Assembly (NCBI RefSeq): GCF_001602375.1
Contig: NZ_BCNY01000015.1
Span: forward strand, 186,001 to 250,000
DNA: 64,000 bases
DNA from: Methanoculleus horonobensis
GTDB lineage: Archaea > Halobacteriota > Methanomicrobia > Methanomicrobiales > Methanoculleaceae
Direction: 5' to 3'
The notes beneath the pieces are model-generated. The model saw nothing but the letters and a program-made list of their open reading frames with translations. It was not told the DNA's origin and ran no database searches. Made by a program: the position numbers and the translations under genes. Within the stretch, counting starts at the first letter, position 1. The number at the start of each line of letters is the position of its first letter. This document shows, piece after piece, positions 49,361 to 58,850 of the stretch.

Positions 49361-50329
49361 TTAAGGAATGACCCGTTGCTCCTCCACAGGAGCCTCCGGC
49401 GTCACGTTCTCCATGAGGGTCACGTTCTCTTCAGAGGTCACATTCTCCACCGGAGTTACGTTCTCCACGGGAGTCACGTTCTCTTCAGGGGTCACGTTCT
49501 CCGGCGGCAGGAGATCCGGCGGCATCAAGACCATGTCAATGACGTGGACGACACCGTTCTCGGCCGTAAGATCGGAGACGACGAGGGTTGCATTCCCTAC
49601 CGTGAGGTTGCCGTCGGCCGTGCTGACGTTGAGGCTGTCCCCGGTGAGGGCCTCAAGAACCGTCTCGTTGGTGGCGTTCGCCTCCCCCATCAGGTCTTCT
49701 GCGGTGTAGTTCCCCCTCACTACGTGGTGCAGGAGCAGGGTATCGAGCAGCTCCGTGTCGTTCAAGAGCGTAGCATAGGTCTCGTCATCAAGAGCCTCGA
49801 ACGCGGCATCGTTCGGAGCAAAGACCGTGTACGGCCCGCCGGCGGAAAGAACCGTCCGCGTGAGCCCGGCCATCTCGACGGCATCCGCAAAAGAGGTCAG
49901 GTTCTCATCCCCGGCAACCAGATCGGCAAGCATCATCCCCGCCGGTTCCTCCTCTGTTGCATTCCCGTTCTCCTCGACCATCATCCCCTCCGGGACGACG
50001 ATGACGACACCCTGCATGGGTGTCCGCCGCGTCGAGGCGTTGAGCGTACAGCCGTACGGGAATGTCCCCGTATCGGCAAACGAGTAGTTGAACGTCTCAT
50101 TCTGCTCTATCGGCCCGGAGTCGAAGACCTCGCCCGTGCTGGTGACGGTATGGCTCACCTCATCGTAGTTCGTCCAGGTCACCGTTGTATTGCTCTCGAC
50201 CGTGAGCGAGGCGGGGATATACTCCCCGCCGCGTATATCGACATCGGCGGTCGCCGCGAGAACCGGCAGGGCAACGAGCCCGATGGCCAGGACGGCTGCG
50301 ATCCCGAGGATGGTTGAATTCATTCTCAT
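49361..50329 (-). CDS. Secreted cupredoxin-fasciclin protein with NVTP repeats
   Basis: 322 residues. After a signal peptide (residues 1-25), residues 28-112 form a cupredoxin-like domain with HTVTSTG and YGCTLN. His and Cys copper ligands are present, a Met lies in RTPMQG, but the His after Cys is replaced by Asn. A fasciclin domain spans about 130-265 (GPYTVFAPNDAAFEAL, NGVVHVIDMVLMP). The tail is a run of ENVTP-type repeats (49399-49505), rich in N-glycosylation sequons. It is probably a glycosylated cell-surface adhesion protein, with copper binding uncertain. It has a TATA box about 120 bases upstream. Confidence 0.85.
   Translation of the reverse strand: MRMNSTILGIAAVLAIGLVALPVLAATADVDIRGGEYIPASLTVESNTTVTWTNYDEVSHTVTSTGEVFDSGPIEQNETFNYSFADTGTFPYGCTLNASTRRTPMQGVVIVVPEGMMVEENGNATEEEPAGMMLADLVAGDENLTSFADAVEMAGLTRTVLSAGGPYTVFAPNDAAFEALDDETYATLLNDTELLDTLLLHHVVRGNYTAEDLMGEANATNETVLEALTGDSLNVSTADGNLTVGNATLVVSDLTAENGVVHVIDMVLMPPDLLPPENVTPEENVTPVENVTPVENVTSEENVTLMENVTPEAPVEEQRVIP
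49395..49508 (-). repeat. Imperfect tandem repeats coding for ENVTP units
   Basis: About seven 15-18 base units with the core ACGTTCTC, encoding the (P/S)-x-ENVT tail of the fasciclin protein. Copies vary slightly, consistent with slippage in a surface-protein tail. Confidence 0.7.
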
Positions 50330-50444
50330 GCAGTCTCACCACATTTAAGAGTCCTGGCAGGGAGAACAGCCGGGACCATCCCGGAAGAGAACCAGGATGA
50401 TTCGGCACCGCTCGCCGCTGCCACGGGAGGAAGAATAAGCACGC

Positions 50445-50455
50445 AATTATATAAG
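50445..50455 (-). promoter_or_regulatory. TATA box of the fasciclin gene
   Basis: CTTATATAATT on the minus strand, about 120 bases before the start codon, leaves a leader of about 95 bases, long for an archaeon. Confidence 0.4.
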
Positions 50456-50533
50456 TATTGCCATAAAATTCCGGGACCGGCACCCCCGGCGGTCTCTGCC
50501 TCGCAAGCATAGGAGTCTAGGGGAACAGGCCGC

Positions 50534-51958
50534 TCAGAACGGCCCGTCCTGTTCGAAACTCCTCTTCATCCTGATGGCGAGTTCCGCCCTGGAGAGCTCT
50601 TTTCCAAGGTAGGCGGCGTGATCGAGCCGTGAGAGGCTTGCGTTTGCAAGAAGCGCGTGAAAGACGTCTTCCCACCGCTTCCCCCGCACGGCACGACCAT
50701 TATGGACCGCGACGATCCAGTCCTCCTCGACACCGATGCGGACGCATCCCAGGGGATCGTAGATGATCTCGTCCGGCACGGGAAGCGCATCCTCGATGCT
50801 CTCGTACTCAAGCGGAGGTTCCCGCCGCCGCCGCTTCTCCTTCAGGACGAGAAGGTCGAGCCCCAGGTCTTTGGGATACGGGCGACCGGTCATGAGGGCC
50901 ATCATCTCGGTTGCCCGCCGCATCTCCGCGACCGAACCTCGCGTCTTGTCGCTGTGCTCGCTCGTAAAGACGACAGCGGCCCCGACCTCGTGCGCCATCC
51001 CGGCGAGGAGGGCATTTGCCCCCGGAGAGTCGGCATCCAGCAGTTCCACGACGTTGCCCGCCCCGAAGAAGAGCGGACGGGAAGCGTCGGAGAACCCGGC
51101 AAGTGAGTCCGTCAGCCCGGAACCCGCGGGCTGGAGGAGGGGATCGGCGATCAGGCAGCGGATTCCGGCTTCCCGTGCTGCCGCAAGGTTCTCTTCAAGC
51201 GTCCGCTCACGCGGCACCACGACCGCCGCCGCTCCAGCCTCCGCGACCGCCCGGCCGACGGCGGGGATATTCCCCTCGTGCAGGGAGAGCACAAGGTCGG
51301 CGCGGAAGAGTGCCGCCGCGATGAGATCGGGGTCCTGCGTATCGACGGCGAGCGGCCCTTCGACATCAGCGAGGAGCGAGAAGCACCGCGCGACATCGCC
51401 GGGGGTCGCGTCGAACCCGAACCCCAGGTCGACGATATCGGCTCCGTCGGTAAAGAACCGCCGGACGTCGGCGAGGAGATCGTCGCGCTTCTGCGCATCC
51501 ATAATCTCCGCGAGCACCTTCATCCTCGAACCCCCGCCGACCTTCACGCCGCGGACGATGAACTCCGCCTCCGCCTCCCCTTCCCGGATCGCCACCTGCC
51601 GGCAGGCCTCCTCACGGCGGGTCTCCGCGAGGAACTCATCGGCGGGGACGGTCTTTGAGAGGGGTGCGGCCTCCAGCACCGAGAGAACCGGCACGAGATC
51701 GGCCGCATGGCGCGGGCCGCGGTAGACCGGGACGCCGGTCTCGCGCTCGACGTCGGCAAACGACGCGGTGCACATCCCGGAGACGATCGCCATGTCGTAG
51801 TTGCCGCCGGCAAGCAGTCTCCGGAGTTCTCCGGGGGCAAGAAACGATGCAATTTCGCCGGTGACCACCACATCGATCTCGTAACGATCGGAGAAGCGCC
51901 GGGCCGCCGACTTCACGATGCCGACCGTTGCCGATCCGGTCGGGAGGAGAATGTGCAT
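50534..51958 (-). CDS. Dihydropteroate synthase-like protein of methanogens
   Basis: 474 residues. The N-terminal domain (1-130) is unknown. The middle (about 150-350) has DHPS-like features: VGGGSRMKVLAEI, DIVDLGFGFDATPGDV, VDTQDPDLIAAAL and LLQPAGSGLTD. The C-terminal part holds LGLDLLVLKEKRRR. It is the conserved family named dihydropteroate synthase-related, found through the methanogens. A role in tetrahydromethanopterin synthesis is suspected, not proved. The ATG at 51958 was chosen; a GTG nine bases earlier is possible. It is divergent from the PHP gene over 43 bases. Confidence 0.9.
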   Translation of the reverse strand: MHILLPTGSATVGIVKSAARRFSDRYEIDVVVTGEIASFLAPGELRRLLAGGNYDMAIVSGMCTASFADVERETGVPVYRGPRHAADLVPVLSVLEAAPLSKTVPADEFLAETRREEACRQVAIREGEAEAEFIVRGVKVGGGSRMKVLAEIMDAQKRDDLLADVRRFFTDGADIVDLGFGFDATPGDVARCFSLLADVEGPLAVDTQDPDLIAAALFRADLVLSLHEGNIPAVGRAVAEAGAAAVVVPRERTLEENLAAAREAGIRCLIADPLLQPAGSGLTDSLAGFSDASRPLFFGAGNVVELLDADSPGANALLAGMAHEVGAAVVFTSEHSDKTRGSVAEMRRATEMMALMTGRPYPKDLGLDLLVLKEKRRRREPPLEYESIEDALPVPDEIIYDPLGCVRIGVEEDWIVAVHNGRAVRGKRWEDVFHALLANASLSRLDHAAYLGKELSRAELAIRMKRSFEQDGPF

Positions 51959-52001
51959 ACACTTCACTTATTATTCAGAGGATGACAAATAATCTGATCT
52001 C

Positions 52002-52667
52002 ATGCTGCGGTGCGATCTGCATGTCCACACGAAGTTCTCCAAGGACGGAGAGAGCAGTGTGGAAGAAATTCTCCGGCGAGCGGAGGCGGTCGGCCTCGAC
52101 GCCATCGCGATCACCGATCACGATACGGTGGAGGGTGCCCTCTACGCCCTCGATTGCGACACCTCCGTGACCGTGATCCCGGGCACCGAGGTCTCGACGA
52201 AACAGGGCCATCTCCTCGCACTCGGCATCACGGAACCCCTCCCGGACGGTCTTGACTTCTTCGAGACCGTCGCCGTCGCACGTGTGCGGGGTGCTCTCCT
52301 GATCCTCCCGCACCCCTACCACCGCTGGCGCCACGGTGTCGGGAGGAGACTCGCGGCCGGTATCGGCGCGGTGGACGCGGTGGAGGTCTTCAACAGCCGC
52401 TACATCACCGGGTCGGCGAACCGGAAAGCCGCAGTCATAGCAAAGAGGTTCGGGAAACCCGGCGTTGCCGGGAGCGACGCCCATAACGCCCGTTATGTCG
52501 GGTTCGGGGTCACCTACGTCACGGCCGAGCCCGATGCTGCCTCCATCCTCGCCGCGATCCGGGAAGGCCGGACGATGGCGGGAGGGAGGATGACCCCGCT
52601 TCACACCTACACCCGCCAGTCCATCAAGGGCGCCCTCCGTAGAATCCGGCGGACGGTACACCGATGA
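52002..52667 (+). CDS. PHP-domain metal-dependent phosphoesterase
   Basis: 221 residues with the ordered PHP metal ligands: [10 protein letters not shown] (motif I), [10 protein letters not shown] (motif II), LPHPYHRW (motif III) and [10 protein letters not shown] (motif IV). PHP proteins hydrolyse phosphate esters or nucleic acids with a trinuclear metal site. This small single-domain form has no known substrate. Its stop overlaps the truA start by four bases (ATGA at 52664-52667), so the two are coupled. Confidence 0.9.
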   Translation: MLRCDLHVHTKFSKDGESSVEEILRRAEAVGLDAIAITDHDTVEGALYALDCDTSVTVIPGTEVSTKQGHLLALGITEPLPDGLDFFETVAVARVRGALLILPHPYHRWRHGVGRRLAAGIGAVDAVEVFNSRYITGSANRKAAVIAKRFGKPGVAGSDAHNARYVGFGVTYVTAEPDAASILAAIREGRTMAGGRMTPLHTYTRQSIKGALRRIRRTVHR

Positions 52668-53455
52668 ACCTGGCGTTCCGCTTCTCGTATTTCGGCGACC
52701 GGTTCTTCGGTTCGCAGATGCAGCCCGATCTCCCCACCGTGGAGGGAGAGTTCATCGGGGCCTGCAGGCATCTCGGGCTCTTCGAAGACTGGAGGGAGGC
52801 CTGCTTCGCCACCGCCGGCCGCACCGACCGCGGGGTGCACGCCCGGTGCCAGGTCTGTTCCTTTTTGACCGATAAGCCGGAACTGGCTATCGAGGCGCTG
52901 AACAGGGTGCTCCCGGCGGACATCTGGTGTACCGGGTGGGCCGAGGCCCCGGAGGGGTTCCATCCACGGTATAGCGCCGTATCGAGGACATACCGCTACT
53001 ACTTTGTTGCCCCCGGCGATGTCGCTGCCATGCACGAAGCGGCACAGGAGTTCGTCGGGCGGCACGACTTCTCGGCGTTCGCCCGTGCCGGCGACCGGAA
53101 CCCCGAGCGGAGGATCCTCGCGTCACGGGTCTTGATCGACGGGCGGTTCGCCGTATTCGAGGTGACGGGCGAGAGTTTCCTCTGGAACATGGTCAGGTGC
53201 ATGGCGACTGCGCTCGGACGGGTGGGAAGGGGCGAGGCTGAAGCCACCGAGATCGCACGGCTTCTTGCCGGGCCGGCGGAGCAGAGAGTCGCCGCGGCAC
53301 CCCCCGAGGGGCTGATCCTCTGGGATATCGATTACGGGATTCCCTTCACACCGCTTTCGATCGACGCCAGAAGCAGCCGGTATCTGGACGACCGTCACCG
53401 TTACCACGTCCTCATGGCGGAGGTCTCCGCACACCTCACGTCGGATCTCCGGTAG
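52664..53455 (+). CDS. truA: tRNA pseudouridine synthase TruA
   Basis: 263 residues. The catalytic Asp55 is in [18 protein letters not shown] and [17 protein letters not shown] are family segments. TruA makes pseudouridine at tRNA positions 38-40. The N-terminus is of archaeal TruA type, with DLPTVEGEF. It is coupled to the PHP gene. The following 440 bases hold no gene. Confidence 0.94.
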   Translation: MNLAFRFSYFGDRFFGSQMQPDLPTVEGEFIGACRHLGLFEDWREACFATAGRTDRGVHARCQVCSFLTDKPELAIEALNRVLPADIWCTGWAEAPEGFHPRYSAVSRTYRYYFVAPGDVAAMHEAAQEFVGRHDFSAFARAGDRNPERRILASRVLIDGRFAVFEVTGESFLWNMVRCMATALGRVGRGEAEATEIARLLAGPAEQRVAAAPPEGLILWDIDYGIPFTPLSIDARSSRYLDDRHRYHVLMAEVSAHLTSDLR

Positions 53456-53896
53456 GCCCGACACACCCGGAATATAATACTTCCCAATGAAGCACAATGC
53501 TTCAGAGGGGATCGGGAAACCGACCCACCATATTATCGCTGCTTTGAAAGGATCAGGCCACAGGCGATGGATCTTCCGGAAGCGGTGCGGCAGGGGAAAA
53601 AAGCCGTTCCGCCCATCATCCTGAATCGCTTCACTTAACTCTTCCGGAAATCGACATCCGATAGAAGCGGACATCGCCGGAATCACGATGTGAGGAGTTC
53701 CTCCCCGCCCCCGGCAGGAGCTGGCGGCCATTCCCCTCCGGAAAGAAACATTTTAATAGTAAGACACGGGGCTAGGAGCCCCTTAGTAAGCAATATCCAA
53801 TTTACTTTCGAAATAAGTTTAGCATTTTTACTTAATAATAACCTATTAATATATGCCAGCACAGTCCCGTTTCAGTACGTCAAGAGGGGAAAGTGG
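53456..53896. other. Gene-free leader of the polysaccharide operon
   Basis: The first 280 bases are of chromosomal composition with no gene seen. From about 53740 it is AT-rich: a hairpin GGGGCT-AGG-AGCCCC at 53768-53782 flanked by TAGTAAG on both sides, then the AT-rich block TATTAATATATG near 53850, probably the TATA box of the first glycosyltransferase gene. Confidence 0.5.
53768..53782 (+). promoter_or_regulatory. Perfect 6-bp hairpin flanked by direct repeats
   Basis: GGGGCT-AGG-AGCCCC with TAGTAAG directly before and after. It lies about 80 bases upstream of the TATA-like box, so it is more likely a transcription terminator of the upstream unit or an operator than part of the leader. 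Confidence 0.35.
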
Positions 53897-55051
53897 ATGT
53901 ACGACAAGGATCCGGTTCGGGCGAGGCCACCCGCTCACCTCGAGGGGTGTTTCGCCGAAGAAACAACTGTGCCGTTGCCGCAGTACTTAGATGCAGAGAG
54001 AGACAGATGGATCGACCGACATATCCCCCGGAGCGTCGGGCAGGAGAGCGCGATAGACGTCCCGGCCGTCCGCTGTGAGGTTCAGGAGCAGGTCAACCCC
54101 CTGAGGACGCCCGTGGCCCCGGGGAACCGGCGAGTGGTGAACGAGACCACCGAGGGTTCCGCCGTTGTGACCCGGCGGCCGAGCAGGATGCGGACGCTTG
54201 CGGCTATCCCCTGTCTCGACGAAGAGGTCGCGATCGGCTCCGTCGTCCTCCGGGCCCGGCAGCACGTCGACGAAGTCCTGGTGATAGATGACGGGTGCAC
54301 GGACAACACCGCAAAGGTTGCCCGGGATGCAGGGGCAACCGTCATCTCGCACGGAACCCAGAGGGGGAAGGGACAGGGGATCAAGAGCGCTCTACGGTAT
54401 GCTGTCGATCACGACTACGACTGCCTGGTCTTCATGGACGGCGACGGCCAGCACGACCCCGGGGAGATACCCCTCCTGATCGAGCAGATCCGCGCCGATA
54501 CCGCCGATCTCGTCATCGGCTTTAGAACCTTCGACCAGATGCCGTTTTACCGGCGGTTCGGCCGGGCGGTACTCGATGTCGTCTCCAGTAACGGAAGTTC
54601 GATAACCGACTCGCAGTGCGGCTTCCGGGCACTGAACAGAAAGAGCATGGAATCGATGCTCGGAACGCTTCGGATGGACGATTTCTCGACGGAGTCGGAG
54701 ATGCTCCAGATCGCCCAGGAGAGACGCTTGCGTATCGGGGAGACACCGATAAACTGCAAATACGGTGATTTCGATACATCCACAAAGAACCCCCTCTCTC
54801 ATGGAATGGAGGTGCTCGGCTCGATATTCTGGCTTACCGTGGAGAGAAAACCACTTCTCCACATAGGTCTGCCCGGGCTTGCCGCGATGCTTGCCGGGAT
54901 CTTTTTCTTCCTCCAGTTCCTCCGGGGATTCAGCGAGACCGGTCTCGTTCCGATCGAACAGGGCATGCTTGCATCGATCTTCCTGATCCCGGGGACCGTC
55001 GCACTCATGCTGGGCCTGGCGCTTGCCCTCGTTGCAAGGGTGCGGAAGTGA
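53897..55051 (+). CDS. Membrane-anchored GT2 glycosyltransferase with long N-terminal extension
   Basis: 384 residues. The GT-A domain starts only at about 98 (MRTLAAIPCLDEEVAIGSVV), with DDGCTDNTAKVA, the DxD in FMDGDGQHDPGE, and ITDSQCGFRAL. Two C-terminal helices (about 315-335 and 350-375) anchor it. The catalytic part resembles dolichyl-phosphate sugar synthases of archaea. The first 95 residues have no domain and are rich in Arg, Pro and Glu. GAGGGG eight bases before the ATG at 53897 supports this start; an ATG at 54189 would begin at the domain. First gene of the polysaccharide operon. Confidence 0.85.
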   Translation: MYDKDPVRARPPAHLEGCFAEETTVPLPQYLDAERDRWIDRHIPRSVGQESAIDVPAVRCEVQEQVNPLRTPVAPGNRRVVNETTEGSAVVTRRPSRMRTLAAIPCLDEEVAIGSVVLRARQHVDEVLVIDDGCTDNTAKVARDAGATVISHGTQRGKGQGIKSALRYAVDHDYDCLVFMDGDGQHDPGEIPLLIEQIRADTADLVIGFRTFDQMPFYRRFGRAVLDVVSSNGSSITDSQCGFRALNRKSMESMLGTLRMDDFSTESEMLQIAQERRLRIGETPINCKYGDFDTSTKNPLSHGMEVLGSIFWLTVERKPLLHIGLPGLAAMLAGIFFFLQFLRGFSETGLVPIEQGMLASIFLIPGTVALMLGLALALVARVRK

Positions 55052-55088
55052 ACAGGGTGAATTATACGATGCAGAGGAGGCATGAAGA

Positions 55089-56168
55089 ATGATTGGAGTG
55101 ATACTCGGCACGCGGCCGGAGATCATCAAGATGTCCCCCGTCATCAGGGAGTGCGAACGCAGAGGTATTGACTACTTCCTCCTTCATACCGGGCAGCACT
55201 ACTCCTACGAGATGGATCGGCTCTTCTTCGAGGAACTCGAACTCCCCGAACCGAACTACAGCCTCGACGTGGGTTCCGGCACCCACGCTGGCCAGACGGC
55301 GAAGATCATGACCGGTGTCGAGGACGTCCTGGTAAAGGAGGCTCCCGACGTCGTTCTGGTGCAGGGGGACACGAACACCGTCATGGCCGCGGCTCTCGCG
55401 GCATCGAAGTTGCACACGAGGGTGGGGCATATCGAGGCAGGGCTCCGGAGTTTCAACCGCTGGATGCCGGAAGAGATCAACCGGGTGCTCACCGACCATA
55501 TCTCGGATTACCTCTTCGCCCCGACGGAGAGCGCGAGAGAGAACCTTCTCCATGAGGGGATCGCCGAGCGGAAGATCTGCGTGACCGGTAACACCGTCGT
55601 CGATGCGGTATACCAGAACCTCGGCATAGCCCAGAAGAAGAGCAACGTGCTGAAAGAACTCGACCTCGAGCCCCGTGAATACTTCCTCGTCACCGCCCAC
55701 CGGCAGGAGAACGTGGACAACCGCACGAGGCTCAAAGAGATCTTGAAAGGGCTCGAAGGGGTGCAGAAGGAGTTCTCCCTGCCGGTCGTCTTCCCCGTCC
55801 ACCCGCGGACCGAGAAACGGATCAAGGAACTCGGCATCGGCGTCGACGGGCTGAACCTCACCAAACCCTTCGGGTTCCTGGAGTTCCTGCAACTGGAATC
55901 GCAGGCGAGACTCGTGCTGACCGATTCCGGCGGGGTCCAGGAAGAGGCCTGCGTTCTCGGCGTCCCCTGCGCTACGATGCGTTACGACACGGAGCGGCCC
56001 GAGACGCTGGACGTCGGATCGAACGTCCTGGTCGGTGCCGACTCAAGAAAGATACTCGAAGCGGTTCGTTCCTTAGAATCCTGGAAATGCGGATGGAAGA
56101 ACCCCTACGGCGATGGAATCGCCGGAAAAATGATTATCATGGTCTGTGCTGCCGCACGGTCCCAATGA
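55089..56168 (+). CDS. wecB: UDP-N-acetylglucosamine 2-epimerase (non-hydrolysing, WecB)
   Basis: 359 residues. GTRPEIIKMSPVI at the N-terminus, LVQGDTNTVMAAALAA, HIEAGLRSF, FVTAHRQENVDNR-like LVTAHRQENVDN, and TDSGGVQEEACVLGVP make up the family signature. It turns UDP-GlcNAc into UDP-ManNAc. GAGGAGG lies upstream. The last 15 residues (KMIIMVCAAARSQ) depart from the usual C-terminus. It is followed after 19 bases by the dehydrogenase that oxidises the product. Confidence 0.94.
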   Translation: MIGVILGTRPEIIKMSPVIRECERRGIDYFLLHTGQHYSYEMDRLFFEELELPEPNYSLDVGSGTHAGQTAKIMTGVEDVLVKEAPDVVLVQGDTNTVMAAALAASKLHTRVGHIEAGLRSFNRWMPEEINRVLTDHISDYLFAPTESARENLLHEGIAERKICVTGNTVVDAVYQNLGIAQKKSNVLKELDLEPREYFLVTAHRQENVDNRTRLKEILKGLEGVQKEFSLPVVFPVHPRTEKRIKELGIGVDGLNLTKPFGFLEFLQLESQARLVLTDSGGVQEEACVLGVPCATMRYDTERPETLDVGSNVLVGADSRKILEAVRSLESWKCGWKNPYGDGIAGKMIIMVCAAARSQ

Positions 56169-56187
56169 TTGCCCGAGGAGAATGCAC

Positions 56188-57561
56188 ATGAAGATCTGTG
56201 TACTGGGATTAGGATACATAGGATTGCCAACTGCACTGTTGTTTGCGGCTCACGGAGCGGATGTTGTAGGCGTCGACGTGAAGCAGAGCGTGGTGGATTG
56301 CCTGAACCGTGGGAGCCTGCCGTTCGCAGAGCCGGGGCTCGAAGACCTGTATAGCGAGGCTAAAAGCCGGTTCCTCGTCAGAACCGAACCGGAGGCTGCG
56401 GACGTCTTCCTGATTGCCGTGCCGACACCCCTGGATCCGGCAACGAAAGTCTCCAACCTCGCCTACGTCAAGAGTGCCGCCGACATGATCGCCCCCCATC
56501 TTCGCAGAGGGAACCTGGTCGTCCTCGAATCGACCGTTCCTCCCGGAACCAGCGAACGGGTCGTCATCCCGCGGCTCGAGAAGAGAGGCGTTGCCATCGG
56601 GGACTTTTTCTACGCCCACTGTCCCGAGCGGGCGATACCGGGGCGAACCCTGCAGGAGATGCCGGGCAACAACCGCATCATCGGCGGCTACGACCGGGAC
56701 TCCACCGACCGGGCGACCGCGATCTACCGGACCTTCGTCCGCGGGCAGATATACCAGACCGATACGAGGACGGCGGAGTTCGTCAAGTTGATGGAGAACA
56801 CCTGCCGCGACGTGAACATCGCGCTCGCAAACGAGTTCGCCCAGCTCGCGGAAGAGTGCGGGATCAATGTCTGGGAGGCCATCACCCTCGCAAACAAGCA
56901 CCCCCGGGTCACCGTCCTCAACCCCGGCCCGGGTGTCGGGGGGCACTGCATCGCCGTCGATCCCTGGTTCCTGACCGAGAACTCGACCCGGTGCAGGATG
57001 GTCTCCACCGCACGGGAGATCAACGACTCCATGCCGAACTACGTGCTGCATGTTGCGCGCGGCCTGCTCGCCGGCGTCCGGGACCCGACGATCAGTATCC
57101 TCGGCGTCGCCTACAAGGGCAACGTCGGCGACACCCGGGAGAGCCCGGCGTTCAAGTTCATCCAGCTCGCCGAGAACGAGGGATACGCCGTCCGGTGCCA
57201 CGACCCGTATGCGGCGGAGTTCGCACACCCTCTCATGAATCTCCCGGAAGCGACCGCAGGGAGTGACTGTATCGTTATCCTTACCGATCACGACTGCTTC
57301 CGGGGACTCGATCCGGCAACGCTCCAAGTGAGGAACAAACTCGTCATAGATGCCCGGAACATCCTCGACCACGAGAAGTGGACAGACCAGGGCTTCGCCG
57401 TCCGGGTGCTGGGGGACGGTTCATCGGTGCAACAGACGGTTCCGGGAGATATCGCGGCCCCGGCAGGGCTGTATTCCGCAGGCGCCGCACGGTCGATCGC
57501 ATCCTCATCGCCGCCGTCCATATCCTTGCTCTCTCCGAACGGGCGGGAGGGCTTCCTTTAG
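56188..57561 (+). CDS. UDP-ManNAc (UDP-sugar) 6-dehydrogenase, WecC-like
   Basis: 457 residues. The NAD site is CVLGLGYIGLPTA. EFVKLMENTCRDVNIALANE follows, with the catalytic loop NPGPGVGGHCIAVDPWF carrying Cys in GGHC, and GVAYKGNVGDTRESPAF. It oxidises UDP-ManNAc to UDP-ManNAcA in two steps. With WecB it would provide ManNAcA for surface glycans. About 30 C-terminal residues (SIASSSPPSISLLSPN) extend beyond the family. GAGGAG before the ATG at 56188 favours this over the ATG at 56182. Confidence 0.93.
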   Translation: MKICVLGLGYIGLPTALLFAAHGADVVGVDVKQSVVDCLNRGSLPFAEPGLEDLYSEAKSRFLVRTEPEAADVFLIAVPTPLDPATKVSNLAYVKSAADMIAPHLRRGNLVVLESTVPPGTSERVVIPRLEKRGVAIGDFFYAHCPERAIPGRTLQEMPGNNRIIGGYDRDSTDRATAIYRTFVRGQIYQTDTRTAEFVKLMENTCRDVNIALANEFAQLAEECGINVWEAITLANKHPRVTVLNPGPGVGGHCIAVDPWFLTENSTRCRMVSTAREINDSMPNYVLHVARGLLAGVRDPTISILGVAYKGNVGDTRESPAFKFIQLAENEGYAVRCHDPYAAEFAHPLMNLPEATAGSDCIVILTDHDCFRGLDPATLQVRNKLVIDARNILDHEKWTDQGFAVRVLGDGSSVQQTVPGDIAAPAGLYSAGAARSIASSSPPSISLLSPNGREGFL

Positions 57562-57641
57562 GCCTCCTGTTCAGGTTTCGCAGGGCAGGGATCGCCGACC
57601 GCGCCCCCCCACGACCCCATTCAGATACTATGAGGAGTTGC

Positions 57642-58850
57642 ATGAAACAGGTATGCATCGTATCGCAACACTTTCCGCCGGAGAAATCGGGAAACGCATC
57701 ACGCATCCACGACACCGCCGCGCACCTTGCAAAACTGGGTATCGGCGTGACCGTGCTTGCGCCGCACCCCACGTTCCCGACCGGCTCGTTCCCCCGCACC
57801 TGGAGACGCTCGGACGTGCAGGAGGTCGACGGGATCCGGGTCGTCCGCCTCTGGACATGGCAGCCGGGCTCCGGTGATCCGGGGTTTGTTAGCAGGATGG
57901 CCTACTACCTCTCCTTTCCCATCCACGCCGCACTCTGGCTCCTCTTCACCCGGAACCGGTTCGACGCAATCATGACGTCGGCGCCGCCGCTCTTCACCGG
58001 GATCCCGGGGTACGTCCTGAAACGGACATCACGGGTGAAGTGGATCCTCGATATCCGCGATCTCTGGATCGATGCATCGATCGGCCTCGGGTTCCTCAGA
58101 GAAGGAAGCCTCTACGAGAGGCTGAGCCGGAGGTTCGAGCAGGCCTGCCTTGACCGGGCGGATCTCGTCGGGGTCACGACGGAGGAGCTCGGGCGGAGGA
58201 TCTCGTCGCGCTACCGGGTTACGGCGCCGATGGAACTGATGCCGAACGGCGTCAACACCGACTTCTTCTATCCCGCGAACGGCGGAAAGAAACGCCAGAT
58301 CATCTACGCCGGAAACGTCGGGCACGCCCAGGATCTCGATAAGGTGGCCCTCGCCGTCAAGTCGATGAACGGCACCTACAACCTGAGGTTCGTCATCGTC
58401 GGCGACGGCGACACGCGGGAGAGCCTTGAAGCGCTGGTGAAGGCGGAGAGCCTGACCGACTCCGTCATCTTCACGGGCACCCTTCCGCGCGAGGAGATAC
58501 CGCGGCTGATCTCCGAATCACTCGTGGGGGTTGCGCCCTTGAAGAGGCTCGCGAACCTTGAGTACGCCGCCCCCACCAAAGCCTACGAGTACATGGCCTG
58601 CGGGATACCCTTCGTCGGCTGCGGAAACGGTGAGATTGCCCATCTCGCGAAGGAATCGGGTGCGGGGGTCATCGCCGAGAACACGCCGGAAGCGATCGCC
58701 GCGACGCTTTCTGCGCTCCTCGACAACCCGGAGGAGATGGAGGAGATGGGCCGCCGGGGCAGGGAGTACGTCGCGGAACGCTACGACCGGCGATCGGTCG
58801 CCCTGAAACTGAAGCAGTGTATCGAGAGGATGACATGGACGGGCGTGTAA
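57642..58850 (+). CDS. GT4-type glycosyltransferase
   Basis: 402 residues, GT-B fold. The N-terminal half opens VCIVSQHFPPEKSGNASRI and contains PPLFTGIPGYVLKR and ILDIRDLWIDASIG. The C-terminal half has GDGDTRESLEALV, FTGTLPREEIPRLI and PTKAYEYMACGIPFVGCG, the sugar-nucleotide E-x7-E region. Similar to WbuB-like glycosyltransferases. Acceptor unknown. GAGGAG lies five bases before the ATG at 57642. It overlaps the next gene by 16 bases. Confidence 0.9.
   Translation: MKQVCIVSQHFPPEKSGNASRIHDTAAHLAKLGIGVTVLAPHPTFPTGSFPRTWRRSDVQEVDGIRVVRLWTWQPGSGDPGFVSRMAYYLSFPIHAALWLLFTRNRFDAIMTSAPPLFTGIPGYVLKRTSRVKWILDIRDLWIDASIGLGFLREGSLYERLSRRFEQACLDRADLVGVTTEELGRRISSRYRVTAPMELMPNGVNTDFFYPANGGKKRQIIYAGNVGHAQDLDKVALAVKSMNGTYNLRFVIVGDGDTRESLEALVKAESLTDSVIFTGTLPREEIPRLISESLVGVAPLKRLANLEYAAPTKAYEYMACGIPFVGCGNGEIAHLAKESGAGVIAENTPEAIAATLSALLDNPEEMEEMGRRGREYVAERYDRRSVALKLKQCIERMTWTGV

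Noticed and set aside
49395-49508. CRISPR-like short repeats
   Set aside because: The units are contiguous, in frame and encode the ENVTP tail; no spacers. No CRISPR array was seen anywhere in the window.
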